From: an uncultured Planctomycetales bacterium
GTDB lineage: Bacteria; Planctomycetota; Planctomycetia; Isosphaerales; Isosphaeraceae
Reading direction: 5' to 3'
DNA: 5,673 nucleotides
Assembly: GCA_937997355.1 (NCBI GenBank)
Contig: CALKTZ010000719.1
Coordinates: 1-5,673, forward strand
Shown: piece by piece, positions 1 through 5,636 of the stretch
How the letters are laid out: the number at the start of each line of letters is the position of its first letter
How positions within the stretch are numbered: position 1 is the stretch's first letter
Position numbers and translations under genes: made by a program
Notes under the pieces: model-generated
What the model was told of the DNA's origin: nothing
The model's database searches: none
The model's input: only the letters and a program-made list of their open reading frames with translations

Positions 1-506
1 GCAAGACGATCGGCTTCGGCAGCCAGTCCCAGGCCGAGCAGCACATGGAGCAGGGGGAGCTTTTCAACCGGGTCACATCCGACGACATCCTCGAATTCGG
101 CATGATCCCCGAGTTCGTCGGCCGGTTGCCGGTGATCTGCCCGCTGATGCCGCTGGACGTCGATGCCCTGGTCCAGATCATGACCGAGCCGAAGAACGCG
201 CTGGTCAAGCAGTACCGCAAGTTCTTCGAAATGGAAGGCGCCGACGTCGAGTTCACGCACGATGCCCTGGTCGAGATCGCCAAGATGGCCAAGGCCAAGG
301 ACACCGGGGCACGCGGACTCCGCTCGATCATCGAGGACATCATGCTCGACATCATGTACGAGCTTCCCGACCGGGCGACCAAGGAAAAAGGGAAATATGT
401 GGTCACCGCCGAGGTGGTCCAGAAACAGAAGAGCCTCTTCGACACGATCCCGGTCCCGGCCTCTCCATCCAAGCCGTCTTCGGAACGGAAGAAGGAAAGC
501 GCTTAA
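1..506 (+). CDS. clpX: ATP-dependent Clp protease ATP-binding subunit ClpX, C-terminal part (5' end outside window)
   Basis: This is the C-terminal 167 residues of ClpX, the AAA+ unfoldase that recognises tagged or folded substrates in the cytoplasm and feeds them into ClpP. The reading frame is open from base 3; the ATG at 45 is internal and not a start. The visible part begins with the IGF tripeptide (bases 9-17), the loop that docks on ClpP, so the protein should work with ClpP. Next comes the IPEFVGRLP block, whose Arg (codon 123-125) matches the arginine finger of E. coli ClpX. The GARGLR block follows at 306-323, and its first Arg (312-314) matches the sensor-2 arginine. The conserved small AAA+ subdomain then ends in a Pro/Ser/Lys tail of about 25 residues, which varies in this family. 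Family membership is seen directly from near-continuous similarity to E. coli ClpX as I remember it. The zinc-binding domain, Walker motifs and pore loops lie upstream, outside the window. A strong hairpin 44 bases after the stop suggests clpX is the last gene of its transcript. Confidence 0.97.
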   Translation, partial: KTIGFGSQSQAEQHMEQGELFNRVTSDDILEFGMIPEFVGRLPVICPLMPLDVDALVQIMTEPKNALVKQYRKFFEMEGADVEFTHDALVEIAKMAKAKDTGARGLRSIIEDIMLDIMYELPDRATKEKGKYVVTAEVVQKQKSLFDTIPVPASPSKPSSERKKESA

Positions 507-550
507 TCGGGCTTTTTCGATTTCAGGTTCAATCGAGCCAAGAAGAATGC

Positions 551-586
551 AAAGGGCCTTCTCCCGATCGACGGAGAAGGCCCTTT
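551..586 (+). terminator. Intrinsic terminator hairpin after clpX
   Basis: A perfect 14-bp inverted repeat pairs 551-564 (AAAGGGCCTTCTCC) with 573-586, around an 8-base loop. The right arm ends in TTT and continues as CTTGCTTC, a modest T-rich tail. The A-rich left foot and T-rich right foot mean it could act in both directions. It lies 44 bases past the clpX stop, in the gap between two convergent genes, where terminators are expected. The hairpin is seen in the sequence; the terminator role is inferred. Confidence 0.85.
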
Positions 587-663
587 CTTGCTTCCCGGAC
601 GAGGAAATGATCGGTCCGGTGGGTGATGGTTTCCTGACAGTGGAATACTCGGCGACTTCAAAC

Positions 664-711
664 GAGCAAGGCCCACCGTCGCGGCGAATTGCCGGAAGGT
701 GGGCCTTGTTC
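664..711 (-). terminator. Terminator hairpin for the minus-strand cytochrome-like gene
   Basis: An uninterrupted 11-bp stem pairs 667-677 (CAAGGCCCACC) with 698-708. One more mismatched or wobble position and two further pairs extend it to 664-711. The loop holds a second short stem (CGGC at 682-685 with GCCG at 691-694). Read on the minus strand it starts 53 bases after the stop codon at 764, and its exit side reads GCTCGTTT, a short T-run. It forms a back-to-back pair with the clpX terminator. Confidence 0.75.
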
Positions 712-763
712 CTGGATCAGTCTACCGGTCGGCCGAGCGGCCCCTCGCGAGACCGGGGTTCGC

Positions 764-2338
764 TCAATTCCCGCTTCCGCCGTTTCTGGCCTTGAGCAGC
801 CGTTCGAGTGCGGCCGGGTCGATTTTGACCGCGGCTTTCGGCTTCTTGGCGGTCGGCGCGGTCCCCGCGACCGGGGATGACCCCGGGGCCGGCTGCGCGG
901 AAGCCGAGGCAACGGGGGCGCGGGGCGTGGCGGCGGGAGTCGCCGAGGGGGCGGTCGCGGTCGCGGCCGAGGTCTGGGGAATGGCGACGGCGGTTCTGGT
1001 CGCAGGGCTCATGGCGGGCTGTGTCCCCGCACCGGAGTTGGGAATGGTTCCGGATGCGGGGGCGGCATTCCCCGTGAGATTGGTCAGGGGGAATTCGTTG
1101 GGTCCGGCGACGGCCTGCGCGGGGGACTGGGGCACTCTCCGGGGCGATTGGAAATCGGGCACGTTCATCCGGCTCGGGGGAATGGAGGAAGCCGATGCGC
1201 CGGGATCGTCGGAAGGAAGGCCGAGGTTGGGGGTGCGATCGGCCGCGAACCGTTCTTCGACGTTCGCCGGATCGGCCTGGGCCGAGGTTTGCTGGATCGC
1301 ATCTCGGCCGAGGGGCTTGCAGATATTCTCCACCCATTGGGAGAGTTTGAGATAGGACGGATCGTTCGACGCCCGGAAGATGGGTCGCTTCGTCTTCCCG
1401 ATACCGTGCGTCCGCAGGGAAGTGGTGAGGATCTCGCTCCTTGAAGGATTCGATGGATCGATCAACTGCAAGGTTGCGTCGAGATTGAGGTTCAAGGTAT
1501 CGCGATTCAGATCGCGAGGGCTGCGGACCTGCCGAAGCTGGAACATCCCCGGATAGCGTTCGTTGTGGCACTTGGCGCAATGCCGCTGGAGGATGGGATG
1601 GACCGATCGGTTGAATTCTTCCGACAGCCTGAGGGCCGTTGGACGCGGCAGATTGAAGATATTGGGAACCTCGGCGATTCCGGATGCCATCGACCTGGTT
1701 TGCGCCCCGGATCGGCCGAGGGCCGCGGGATCCAACTCCTGGGGGCTTCCATCGCCCTGGATATCGCCGGGAGTGGCCTGGGCTTGCCGGACGCCCGGGT
1801 CCAGTTGGCGCTGCTTCGCCAGGCGGACCTGGGTCGCGTCCAACTTTTCGAGCATGGCCTTGGCCTGGATGTGCTTGGGATTGATCCTGAGGATGCCGTT
1901 GAGCTGCGTTCGCGCCTCGGTTTCCATGTTCTGGGCGAGGCACCACTGGGCGAGCTTGAGCCGTTCCTGAACGTCTTCGTCGGGGAACTGGCTCGCCTTG
2001 TACTGGTAGGCTTCCTGCAATGTGCTGAAGGTTTGCTCGATCCGCCGCCTCGGGAATCGCTTGGAGCCGGACGGCGTCTTGATCAGGTATCCTTCGTCAT
2101 CCCGGATGATGGTCCCCTGAACGACCTGACCGTCTTTCAGGAGGATGACCCCATCCTCTTGTTGACTGCCGGGCGTAGCCGCATCGGGCTCGTCCGATGG
2201 CTCGGGCGTGCCGACGCTCGCCGGAGCGGATTCCGTCGGAGTCTCCGAGGGGAGGGGATCGGCCGGTTCCGCCGCCGCCAGGCCCAGGAGTCCGAGGATT
2301 GCCAGTATGGCCGGGAGAAATGGCTTTTTGGTAGACAT
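764..2338 (-). CDS. Secreted SH3-like/TPR-like protein with a planctomycete-type cytochrome c (CxxCH) domain
   Basis: This is a 524-residue exported protein of unknown precise role, probably a periplasmic heme protein. Residues 1-23 form a signal peptide (KK, a Leu/Ile/Ala core, then AAA-E). An acidic Pro/Glu/Ser/Thr linker follows to about 60. Residues 62-115 look like a small beta, SH3-like module (ILLKDGQVVQGTI...), and 120-166 a helical, TPR-like segment (LAQWCLAQNMETEA...). After a polar linker, 240-340 resembles the planctomycete cytochrome c domain, with the heme site CAKCH at 254-258 (bases 1565-1579) after the typical VHPIL lead-in. A conserved-looking HGIG...RPIF...YLKLSQWV block follows. 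Residues 375-500 are Ala/Pro/Ser/Thr-rich, and the end is basic. Only one CxxCH is present; the distal heme ligand is not obvious. The gene stands alone, convergent with clpX and divergent from the Sm-like gene. No clear Shine-Dalgarno precedes the ATG, and the start is chosen because it gives the signal peptide. Heme binding and electron transfer are inferred; a structural or sensor role is possible. Confidence 0.85.
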   Translation of the reverse strand: MSTKKPFLPAILAILGLLGLAAAEPADPLPSETPTESAPASVGTPEPSDEPDAATPGSQQEDGVILLKDGQVVQGTIIRDDEGYLIKTPSGSKRFPRRRIEQTFSTLQEAYQYKASQFPDEDVQERLKLAQWCLAQNMETEARTQLNGILRINPKHIQAKAMLEKLDATQVRLAKQRQLDPGVRQAQATPGDIQGDGSPQELDPAALGRSGAQTRSMASGIAEVPNIFNLPRPTALRLSEEFNRSVHPILQRHCAKCHNERYPGMFQLRQVRSPRDLNRDTLNLNLDATLQLIDPSNPSRSEILTTSLRTHGIGKTKRPIFRASNDPSYLKLSQWVENICKPLGRDAIQQTSAQADPANVEERFAADRTPNLGLPSDDPGASASSIPPSRMNVPDFQSPRRVPQSPAQAVAGPNEFPLTNLTGNAAPASGTIPNSGAGTQPAMSPATRTAVAIPQTSAATATAPSATPAATPRAPVASASAQPAPGSSPVAGTAPTAKKPKAAVKIDPAALERLLKARNGGSGN

Positions 2339-2347
2339 GATGGCGGG

Positions 2348-2376
2348 ACGTTAGTCGACGCCCTAGAATTCGTCAA
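2348..2376 (-). promoter_or_regulatory. Candidate sigma70-type promoter for the cytochrome-like gene
   Basis: On the minus strand, TTGACG (plus 2371-2376) matches five of six positions of the -35 consensus. After a 17-base spacer comes TAACGT (plus 2348-2353), a weak -10 with three of six matches. Transcription would begin only a few bases before the ATG at 2338. That would give a leaderless or nearly leaderless message and would fit the missing Shine-Dalgarno. The weak -10 keeps this tentative. Confidence 0.3.
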
Positions 2377-2432
2377 GGCAACCTGGTCCTCATTTTCCGC
2401 GAGCGGTTCGGGGAGAGATCGGGGACTCCGGT

Positions 2433-2439
2433 GAGGGGG
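2433..2439 (+). promoter_or_regulatory. Shine-Dalgarno that fixes a TTG start
   Basis: GAGGGGG lies seven bases upstream of TTG at 2447 and is a strong match to the anti-Shine-Dalgarno. It supports TTG as the start of the small Sm-like gene over the internal ATG at 2492, which has only a poor GCCGGG directly before it. Confidence 0.65.
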
Positions 2440-2446
2440 CAAATCG

Positions 2447-2743
2447 TTGGATTCCAGAGACCTGCCGACCCCCGGCGGACTGCTCGCCGGGATGATCGGC
2501 CATACCGTTGTCATCGACCTCAGATCGTCTTATGTTTGTCTCGGAACCTTCCAATCATTCGACGACGCGTTCCTCGAACTGGTGGATGCCGACCTGCACG
2601 ATTTCCGGGACGGCAACGCCACCCGCGAGGTCTACGTCTATGACTCCGCCCGCGTCGGAATCCGGCGCAATCGCGCCCGCGTCCTGGTCCGGCGAGACGA
2701 GGTTGTCGCCATCTCCGCACTCTCGGATGTGGCCGAATCCTGA
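2447..2743 (+). CDS. Small Sm/LSm-like protein (predicted RNA-binding fold)
   Basis: This is a 98-residue cytoplasmic protein with no signal peptide or membrane segment. It looks like a conserved hypothetical protein of planctomycetes. Its residue pattern fits an Sm fold. Residues 18-53 (GHTVVIDL...LGTFQSFDDAFLEL...DADLHDF) follow the Sm1 pattern of Gly, alternating hydrophobics, G-x-hydrophobic, Phe-Asp, then a hydrophobic strand ending in Asp/Asn. Residues 78-92 (RVLVRRDEVVAISAL) resemble the Sm2 motif, where eukaryotic proteins have LLRGENLVSM-like sequence; here the usual RG is RR. The two blocks are joined by a charged stretch (54-77) containing REVYVYD and RRNRAR, longer than in Hfq. 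Sm and LSm proteins form rings that bind RNA; that role is inferred by similarity and has not been shown. The start is TTG, behind a strong GAGGGGG. It diverges from the cytochrome-like gene across 108 bases, and no convincing own promoter was found. It could instead be another small five-stranded barrel such as an SH3-like module. Confidence 0.8.
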   Translation: MDSRDLPTPGGLLAGMIGHTVVIDLRSSYVCLGTFQSFDDAFLELVDADLHDFRDGNATREVYVYDSARVGIRRNRARVLVRRDEVVAISALSDVAES

Positions 2744-3099
2744 CGGTCAAAGACCCTGTTCATCCTCCATCTCATCCTCGAGGAATGCGCGTCCGCCGTG
2801 CTCGGCGAGAGGCCGGGACGGCATCTTGCTCGTTTCCTCGGGAACGCAAATTGCATAGAATTCCCATGAGGAGAATCGGGCGGGGAACAATCTTTCCGAA
2901 CCGTTTTCTCGACGAAATCGAAGAACATGCGTCTGAGATTCGTGACGATTGAGCGAATGGCTTGAGTTGAGGGGAACGGTTCGTGGGAGCGCCAGACATT
3001 CGCGACGCATGTTTGAAGCGGATCGTCGGCGTTCCCAAACAACCACGAGAGCACGCTCAGCCGGCCTGCCGAGCGATCGATCAAGGGATGGCTAATCCG
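2744..3099 (+). other. Gene-poor stretch with several complementary arms (possible structured 5' leader or ncRNA)
   Basis: I see no convincing gene here; the base composition looks less GC-rich than the genes around it. Four inverted repeats can be read: 2840-2847 with 3029-3036 (GGGAACGC), 2897-2905 with 2975-2983 (CGAACCGTT), 2912-2919 with 2937-2943 (one bulge), and 2924-2933 with 3004-3013 (AACATGCGTC). The first three nest. The fourth crosses the second and would give either a pseudoknot or an alternative fold. The stretch lies directly upstream of the TPM gene, so it could be a leader. No terminator, classic promoter or known riboswitch was recognised. Confidence 0.3.
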
Positions 3100-4203
3100 A
3101 TGAAACAGTTTCGCTGGTTTTTGATGGTGCCGCTCACGCTGGCGATGGCCGCGTTGAATGCTCCTGCATGGGGATCGTCGATCCGGGACCAGGCCGGGAT
3201 GTTCAGCCCCGGCGCGGTCAAGGCCGCAACCGCTCAACTCGAACGGTTCGAGAAGGCCACCCGAGTTCCCGTGCTCATCGAGACGATCGACGACCTTTCG
3301 CTCGAGGCGGGGGCATCCCAGGCCGAGAAACATAGCGCGATCGGGAAGCTGGCGAGCGCCCGAGATCAGGAAAGCGGGAGCCGCGGCATTTTCTTGCTGA
3401 TTTCCAAGAAAGACCGCGTCATCTCGAATACCCTCATCCCGAGGCATCTGACCACGGCGCTCCCCGAAGGGGTGAGGTTGGACATCCGCAATGCTTTCGG
3501 CCGAGGTGTGAGCGAGCACATGAAGGCCGAGGGACGTCAAGCTTCCGAGATTTCGGATCAGGACGCCGGGCTCAAGAGCCTGGTCACGGCCATCGAGGGG
3601 GCGACGGACCAGGTCATTCGGGCCATGCCCGCATCCCGGCAAGGCAGGGCGTTTCCGGCCAACGGTGCTCCACCGGTTCCTGCGAGGCGAGTGGGTAACG
3701 CTCGGGAAGGAGGTTCGGGGATCATGACATTCCTTTGGATCGGTATCGCGATTCTGGCGGTCCTATTCTTCGTTCGACTCCTCGGCGGTTTGTTCGGCGC
3801 GGGGAGCCGGCCCGGCATGGGGGGGATGCCCGGCCCCGGCATGCGAGGAGCCGGGTACGGTCCCGGTTATGGTGGCCCCGGATATGGCGGCGGCGGTGGC
3901 GGATTCTTCTCCAGCATGATGGGGGGAATCGGCGGAGCGCTCGCGGGCAACTGGATTTACGACCAGATGACGGGGCGTCATCACAGCGGCTATAACGATG
4001 CCTCCTCCTATCCGACGTCCGGAGATTCTGGCGGCTACTACTCTCAAGGTGACGAGCCCATCGTCGGCGGCGACGATGGTGGCAGTGGAGGTGCCTCCTG
4101 GGGAGACTCCGGCGGCGGAGACTGGGGCGGCGGTGATGGTGGCGGAGACTGGGGCGGCGGTGGTGGCGATTGGGGCGGTGGCGACGGCGGAGCCGATTGG
4201 TAA
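3100..4203 (+). CDS. TPM-domain protein with signal peptide, membrane segment and Gly/Asp/Trp-rich tail
   Basis: This 367-residue protein belongs to the TPM-domain (YgcG-like) family, membrane-associated proteins whose biochemical role is poorly defined; a few members have been linked to phosphatase activity or photosystem repair. Residues 1-23 are a signal peptide (MKQFRWF, hydrophobic core, N-APA). Residues 27 to about 180 form the TPM domain, opening with IRDQAGMFSPGAV and holding the GIFLLISKKDRVI strand typical of it. Residues 208-232 are a transmembrane helix (TFLWIGIAILAVLFFV). A Gly-rich region follows, with a second weakly hydrophobic segment near 269-290 (FFSSMMGGIGGALAG), then a tail with four D-W pairs that ends in Trp. 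The TPM domain should lie outside the cytoplasm. The start at 3100 is chosen because it gives a normal signal peptide; AAGGG lies 12 bases before it. A GTG at 2983 has a better-spaced GAGGGG, but would add 39 residues before the signal peptide with less GC-biased third positions. The gene appears to stand alone, ending before a strong hairpin. Confidence 0.85.
   Translation: MKQFRWFLMVPLTLAMAALNAPAWGSSIRDQAGMFSPGAVKAATAQLERFEKATRVPVLIETIDDLSLEAGASQAEKHSAIGKLASARDQESGSRGIFLLISKKDRVISNTLIPRHLTTALPEGVRLDIRNAFGRGVSEHMKAEGRQASEISDQDAGLKSLVTAIEGATDQVIRAMPASRQGRAFPANGAPPVPARRVGNAREGGSGIMTFLWIGIAILAVLFFVRLLGGLFGAGSRPGMGGMPGPGMRGAGYGPGYGGPGYGGGGGGFFSSMMGGIGGALAGNWIYDQMTGRHHSGYNDASSYPTSGDSGGYYSQGDEPIVGGDDGGSGGASWGDSGGGDWGGGDGGGDWGGGGGDWGGGDGGADW
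4114..4200 (+). repeat. In-gene tandem repeat coding for Gly-Gly-Asp-Trp units
   Basis: Degenerate tandem copies of 24-27 bases begin GGCGGAGACTGGGGCGGCGG at 4114 and 4141. A more diverged copy begins at 4165 (GGCGATTGGGGC), and a partial one ends at the last codon. The copies keep frame and encode GGDWGGGDG-like units at the C-terminus of the TPM protein. Such repeats can change length by slippage; here every unit difference is a multiple of three. Confidence 0.8.
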
Positions 4204-4252
4204 GCCGTTGTCCTGGCCGTACTTCGGTTTCATGCGATGAATTTTGCGAGTT

Positions 4253-4290
4253 CATGGCCCTTTCCGGTCTTATCACCGGAAAGGGCCATG
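4253..4290 (+). terminator. Perfect 16-bp hairpin after the TPM gene
   Basis: The arm 4253-4268 (CATGGCCCTTTCCGGT) pairs without mismatch with 4275-4290, around the 6-base loop CTTATC. It begins 50 bases after the TPM stop codon, the position of a terminator. No T-run follows on either strand, so it may instead be a U-tract-less terminator, an RNA processing site or 3' stabiliser. It also shows that upstream in-frame ATGs at 4237 and 4288 are unlikely starts for the next gene. Confidence 0.65.
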
Positions 4291-4356
4291 CCATTGGGTC
4301 ATCCAGCAAAGCGGAGACGAGGGTCGGTCTTTCGAGTCGCCGGCCTCAACTCACTC

Positions 4357-5460
4357 ATGCACAGCCCGGGACGCTTCCTCAATCGGCGCGATCAACTCCG
4401 GCGGACCTTCGAGGCCGACCTCGTCGACGGAGCCCTGGTCAGTTCGCCGACGAACGTCAGCTATCTGACCGACTTCCGCGGCGATGCGTCGTTCCTGATC
4501 GTCGGCAAGGAGCGCGACTTGCTGATTTCCGACGGCCGGTTCACCTCGCAAATCGAGCAGGAGTGTCCGGGGCTGGAAGCCCACATTCGCCCGGTCGCGC
4601 AGTCGATGATCGAGGCCGTCGCGGACGTGGTCGCGAAATCGGGGATGAAGAGCCTCACGTTCGAAACCGGGTCGATGCTGGTTTCCGACTTCGACGAACT
4701 CCGCGAGGCGACCGCCGGGGTCGACTGGGTCGGGCGTGCCGACCGCGTGGAAGAGCTTCGCCAGATCAAGGATGAACTGGAAATCGAGGAGCTTCGCGAG
4801 GCGATCCGGATCGCCGAACGCGCGTTTGCCATGGTCCGTGCCGGCCTTCGGGCGGAGGACACCGAAAAGGATGCCGCCGACGCCCTGGAAGGATATTTGC
4901 GCCGCTGCGGCGCGACATCGGCGAGCTTCCCGCCGATCGTGGCGGTCGGGCAGCGGTCGGCCTTGCCGCATGCCTGGCCGACCTCGACATCGAGGATCGG
5001 CGACGCGGACTTCGTCCTGATCGACTGGGGGGCGACCGCGGCCCAGTATAGAAGCGACTTGACGAGGGTTATCGTCACCGGTAAGGTCACACCAACGTTC
5101 GAAAAGGTCTATCGGACCGTCCTGGCGGCCCAGGAGCGCGGAATTGCCGCGATCCGCCCGGGAGTTCGAGGATCGGAAGTCGACGCCGAGGCCCGCTCCG
5201 TGATCGAGGAGGCAGGTTTCGGCGGTTTTTTTAATCACGGCCTTGGCCACGGCATCGGAATGGAAATCCACGAAGCCCCTCGAATCCGAAACGGGAGCGA
5301 GGCGATCCTCCAGCCGGGAATGGTGGTCACCGTGGAGCCGGGCATCTATCTGCCCGACTGGGGAGGAATCCGGATCGAGGATGACGTGCTCGTCACCCCG
5401 GACGGATGCGAGATCCTGACCCACGTCGCGAAGACGCCCGACTCGGTTCGACTCGAATAG
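4357..5460 (+). CDS. M24B metallopeptidase, Xaa-Pro aminopeptidase/dipeptidase type
   Basis: This is a cytoplasmic peptidase of the pita-bread fold M24B family that removes N-terminal residues before proline or splits Xaa-Pro dipeptides, using two metal ions. From the chosen start it has 367 residues, close to YqhT/PepQ-like enzymes. Residues 7 to about 125 form the creatinase/prolidase N-terminal domain (SSPTNVSYLTDFRGDASFL). The catalytic domain runs from about 141 to 355. All five metal ligands are present: Asp223 (LIDWGA), Asp234 (RSDLTR), His298 (GLGHGIG), Glu327 (VTVEPGIY) and Glu341 (GIRIEDD). The conserved active-site His205 (ALPHAWP) and His305 (EIHE) are also there. The exact substrate class (aminopeptidase P or prolidase) cannot be decided from sequence. 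The frame is open back to 4237, but that stretch contains the 16-bp hairpin; ATG 4357 is the last start before the family domain. It lacks a clear Shine-Dalgarno. The gene is probably co-oriented with a following gene that starts 177 bases on. Confidence 0.93.
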   Translation: MHSPGRFLNRRDQLRRTFEADLVDGALVSSPTNVSYLTDFRGDASFLIVGKERDLLISDGRFTSQIEQECPGLEAHIRPVAQSMIEAVADVVAKSGMKSLTFETGSMLVSDFDELREATAGVDWVGRADRVEELRQIKDELEIEELREAIRIAERAFAMVRAGLRAEDTEKDAADALEGYLRRCGATSASFPPIVAVGQRSALPHAWPTSTSRIGDADFVLIDWGATAAQYRSDLTRVIVTGKVTPTFEKVYRTVLAAQERGIAAIRPGVRGSEVDAEARSVIEEAGFGGFFNHGLGHGIGMEIHEAPRIRNGSEAILQPGMVVTVEPGIYLPDWGGIRIEDDVLVTPDGCEILTHVAKTPDSVRLE

Positions 5461-5636
5461 GATCGATCGCGGTGGCGTTCGGCGCCGGCGGGTCTCGCGA
5501 CGAGCGATCGCCGGTTCAGGCTCGTCAGTTCAGTTCGTCGGTCGCCGGAATTCATGGTCGGCGGCCAACCGGCCGGCAAGGTTCGCGGCCGGGCTTGCCC
5601 ATGCTCAGCAAAGCACTGTCGTGTCGGAGTTCACGA

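Noticed and set aside
496..517. Small stem AAAGC/GCTTT over the clpX stop codon followed by TT
   Set aside because: Only 5 bp and overlapping the coding end; the 14-bp hairpin at 551-586 is a far better terminator.
602..635. 6-bp inverted repeat AGGAAA/TTTCCT between the two terminators
   Set aside because: Short arms with a 22-base loop are expected by chance.
717..1946. 409-codon minus-strand frame overlapping the same gene
   Set aside because: Its product is Arg/Pro/Gly-rich with no domain, typical of a shifted frame in GC-rich coding DNA; the signal peptide and CxxCH are in the other frame.
1565..2434. 289-codon open frame on the plus strand opposite the cytochrome-like gene
   Set aside because: It lies antisense to a well-supported gene with signal peptide and heme motif. 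Long opposite frames are common in GC-rich DNA, and its product shows no recognisable domain.
2866..2952. 28-codon plus-strand frame beginning MRRIGRGTIF
   Set aside because: No Shine-Dalgarno and no recognised similarity; it overlaps the complementary arms and is too short to support.
2747..3046. 99-codon minus-strand frame ending in an acidic tail (FLEDEMEDEQGL)
   Set aside because: The end looks somewhat protein-like, but the third positions are less GC-biased than the real genes, no family was recognised and no start site stands out. A tiny gene at 2747-2824 cannot be fully excluded.
2638..3642. 334-codon minus-strand frame running opposite the TPM gene
   Set aside because: Most of its length is antisense to the TPM and Sm-like genes; no motif or ribosome binding site was seen.
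4351..5424. 357-codon minus-strand frame opposite the M24 peptidase
   Set aside because: It is a mirror of a clearly conserved gene with intact catalytic residues.
5575..5599. GGCAAG/CTTGCC pair before the last gene
   Set aside because: A 6-bp stem with a 13-base loop in GC-rich DNA and no T-run; not enough to call a terminator or operator.
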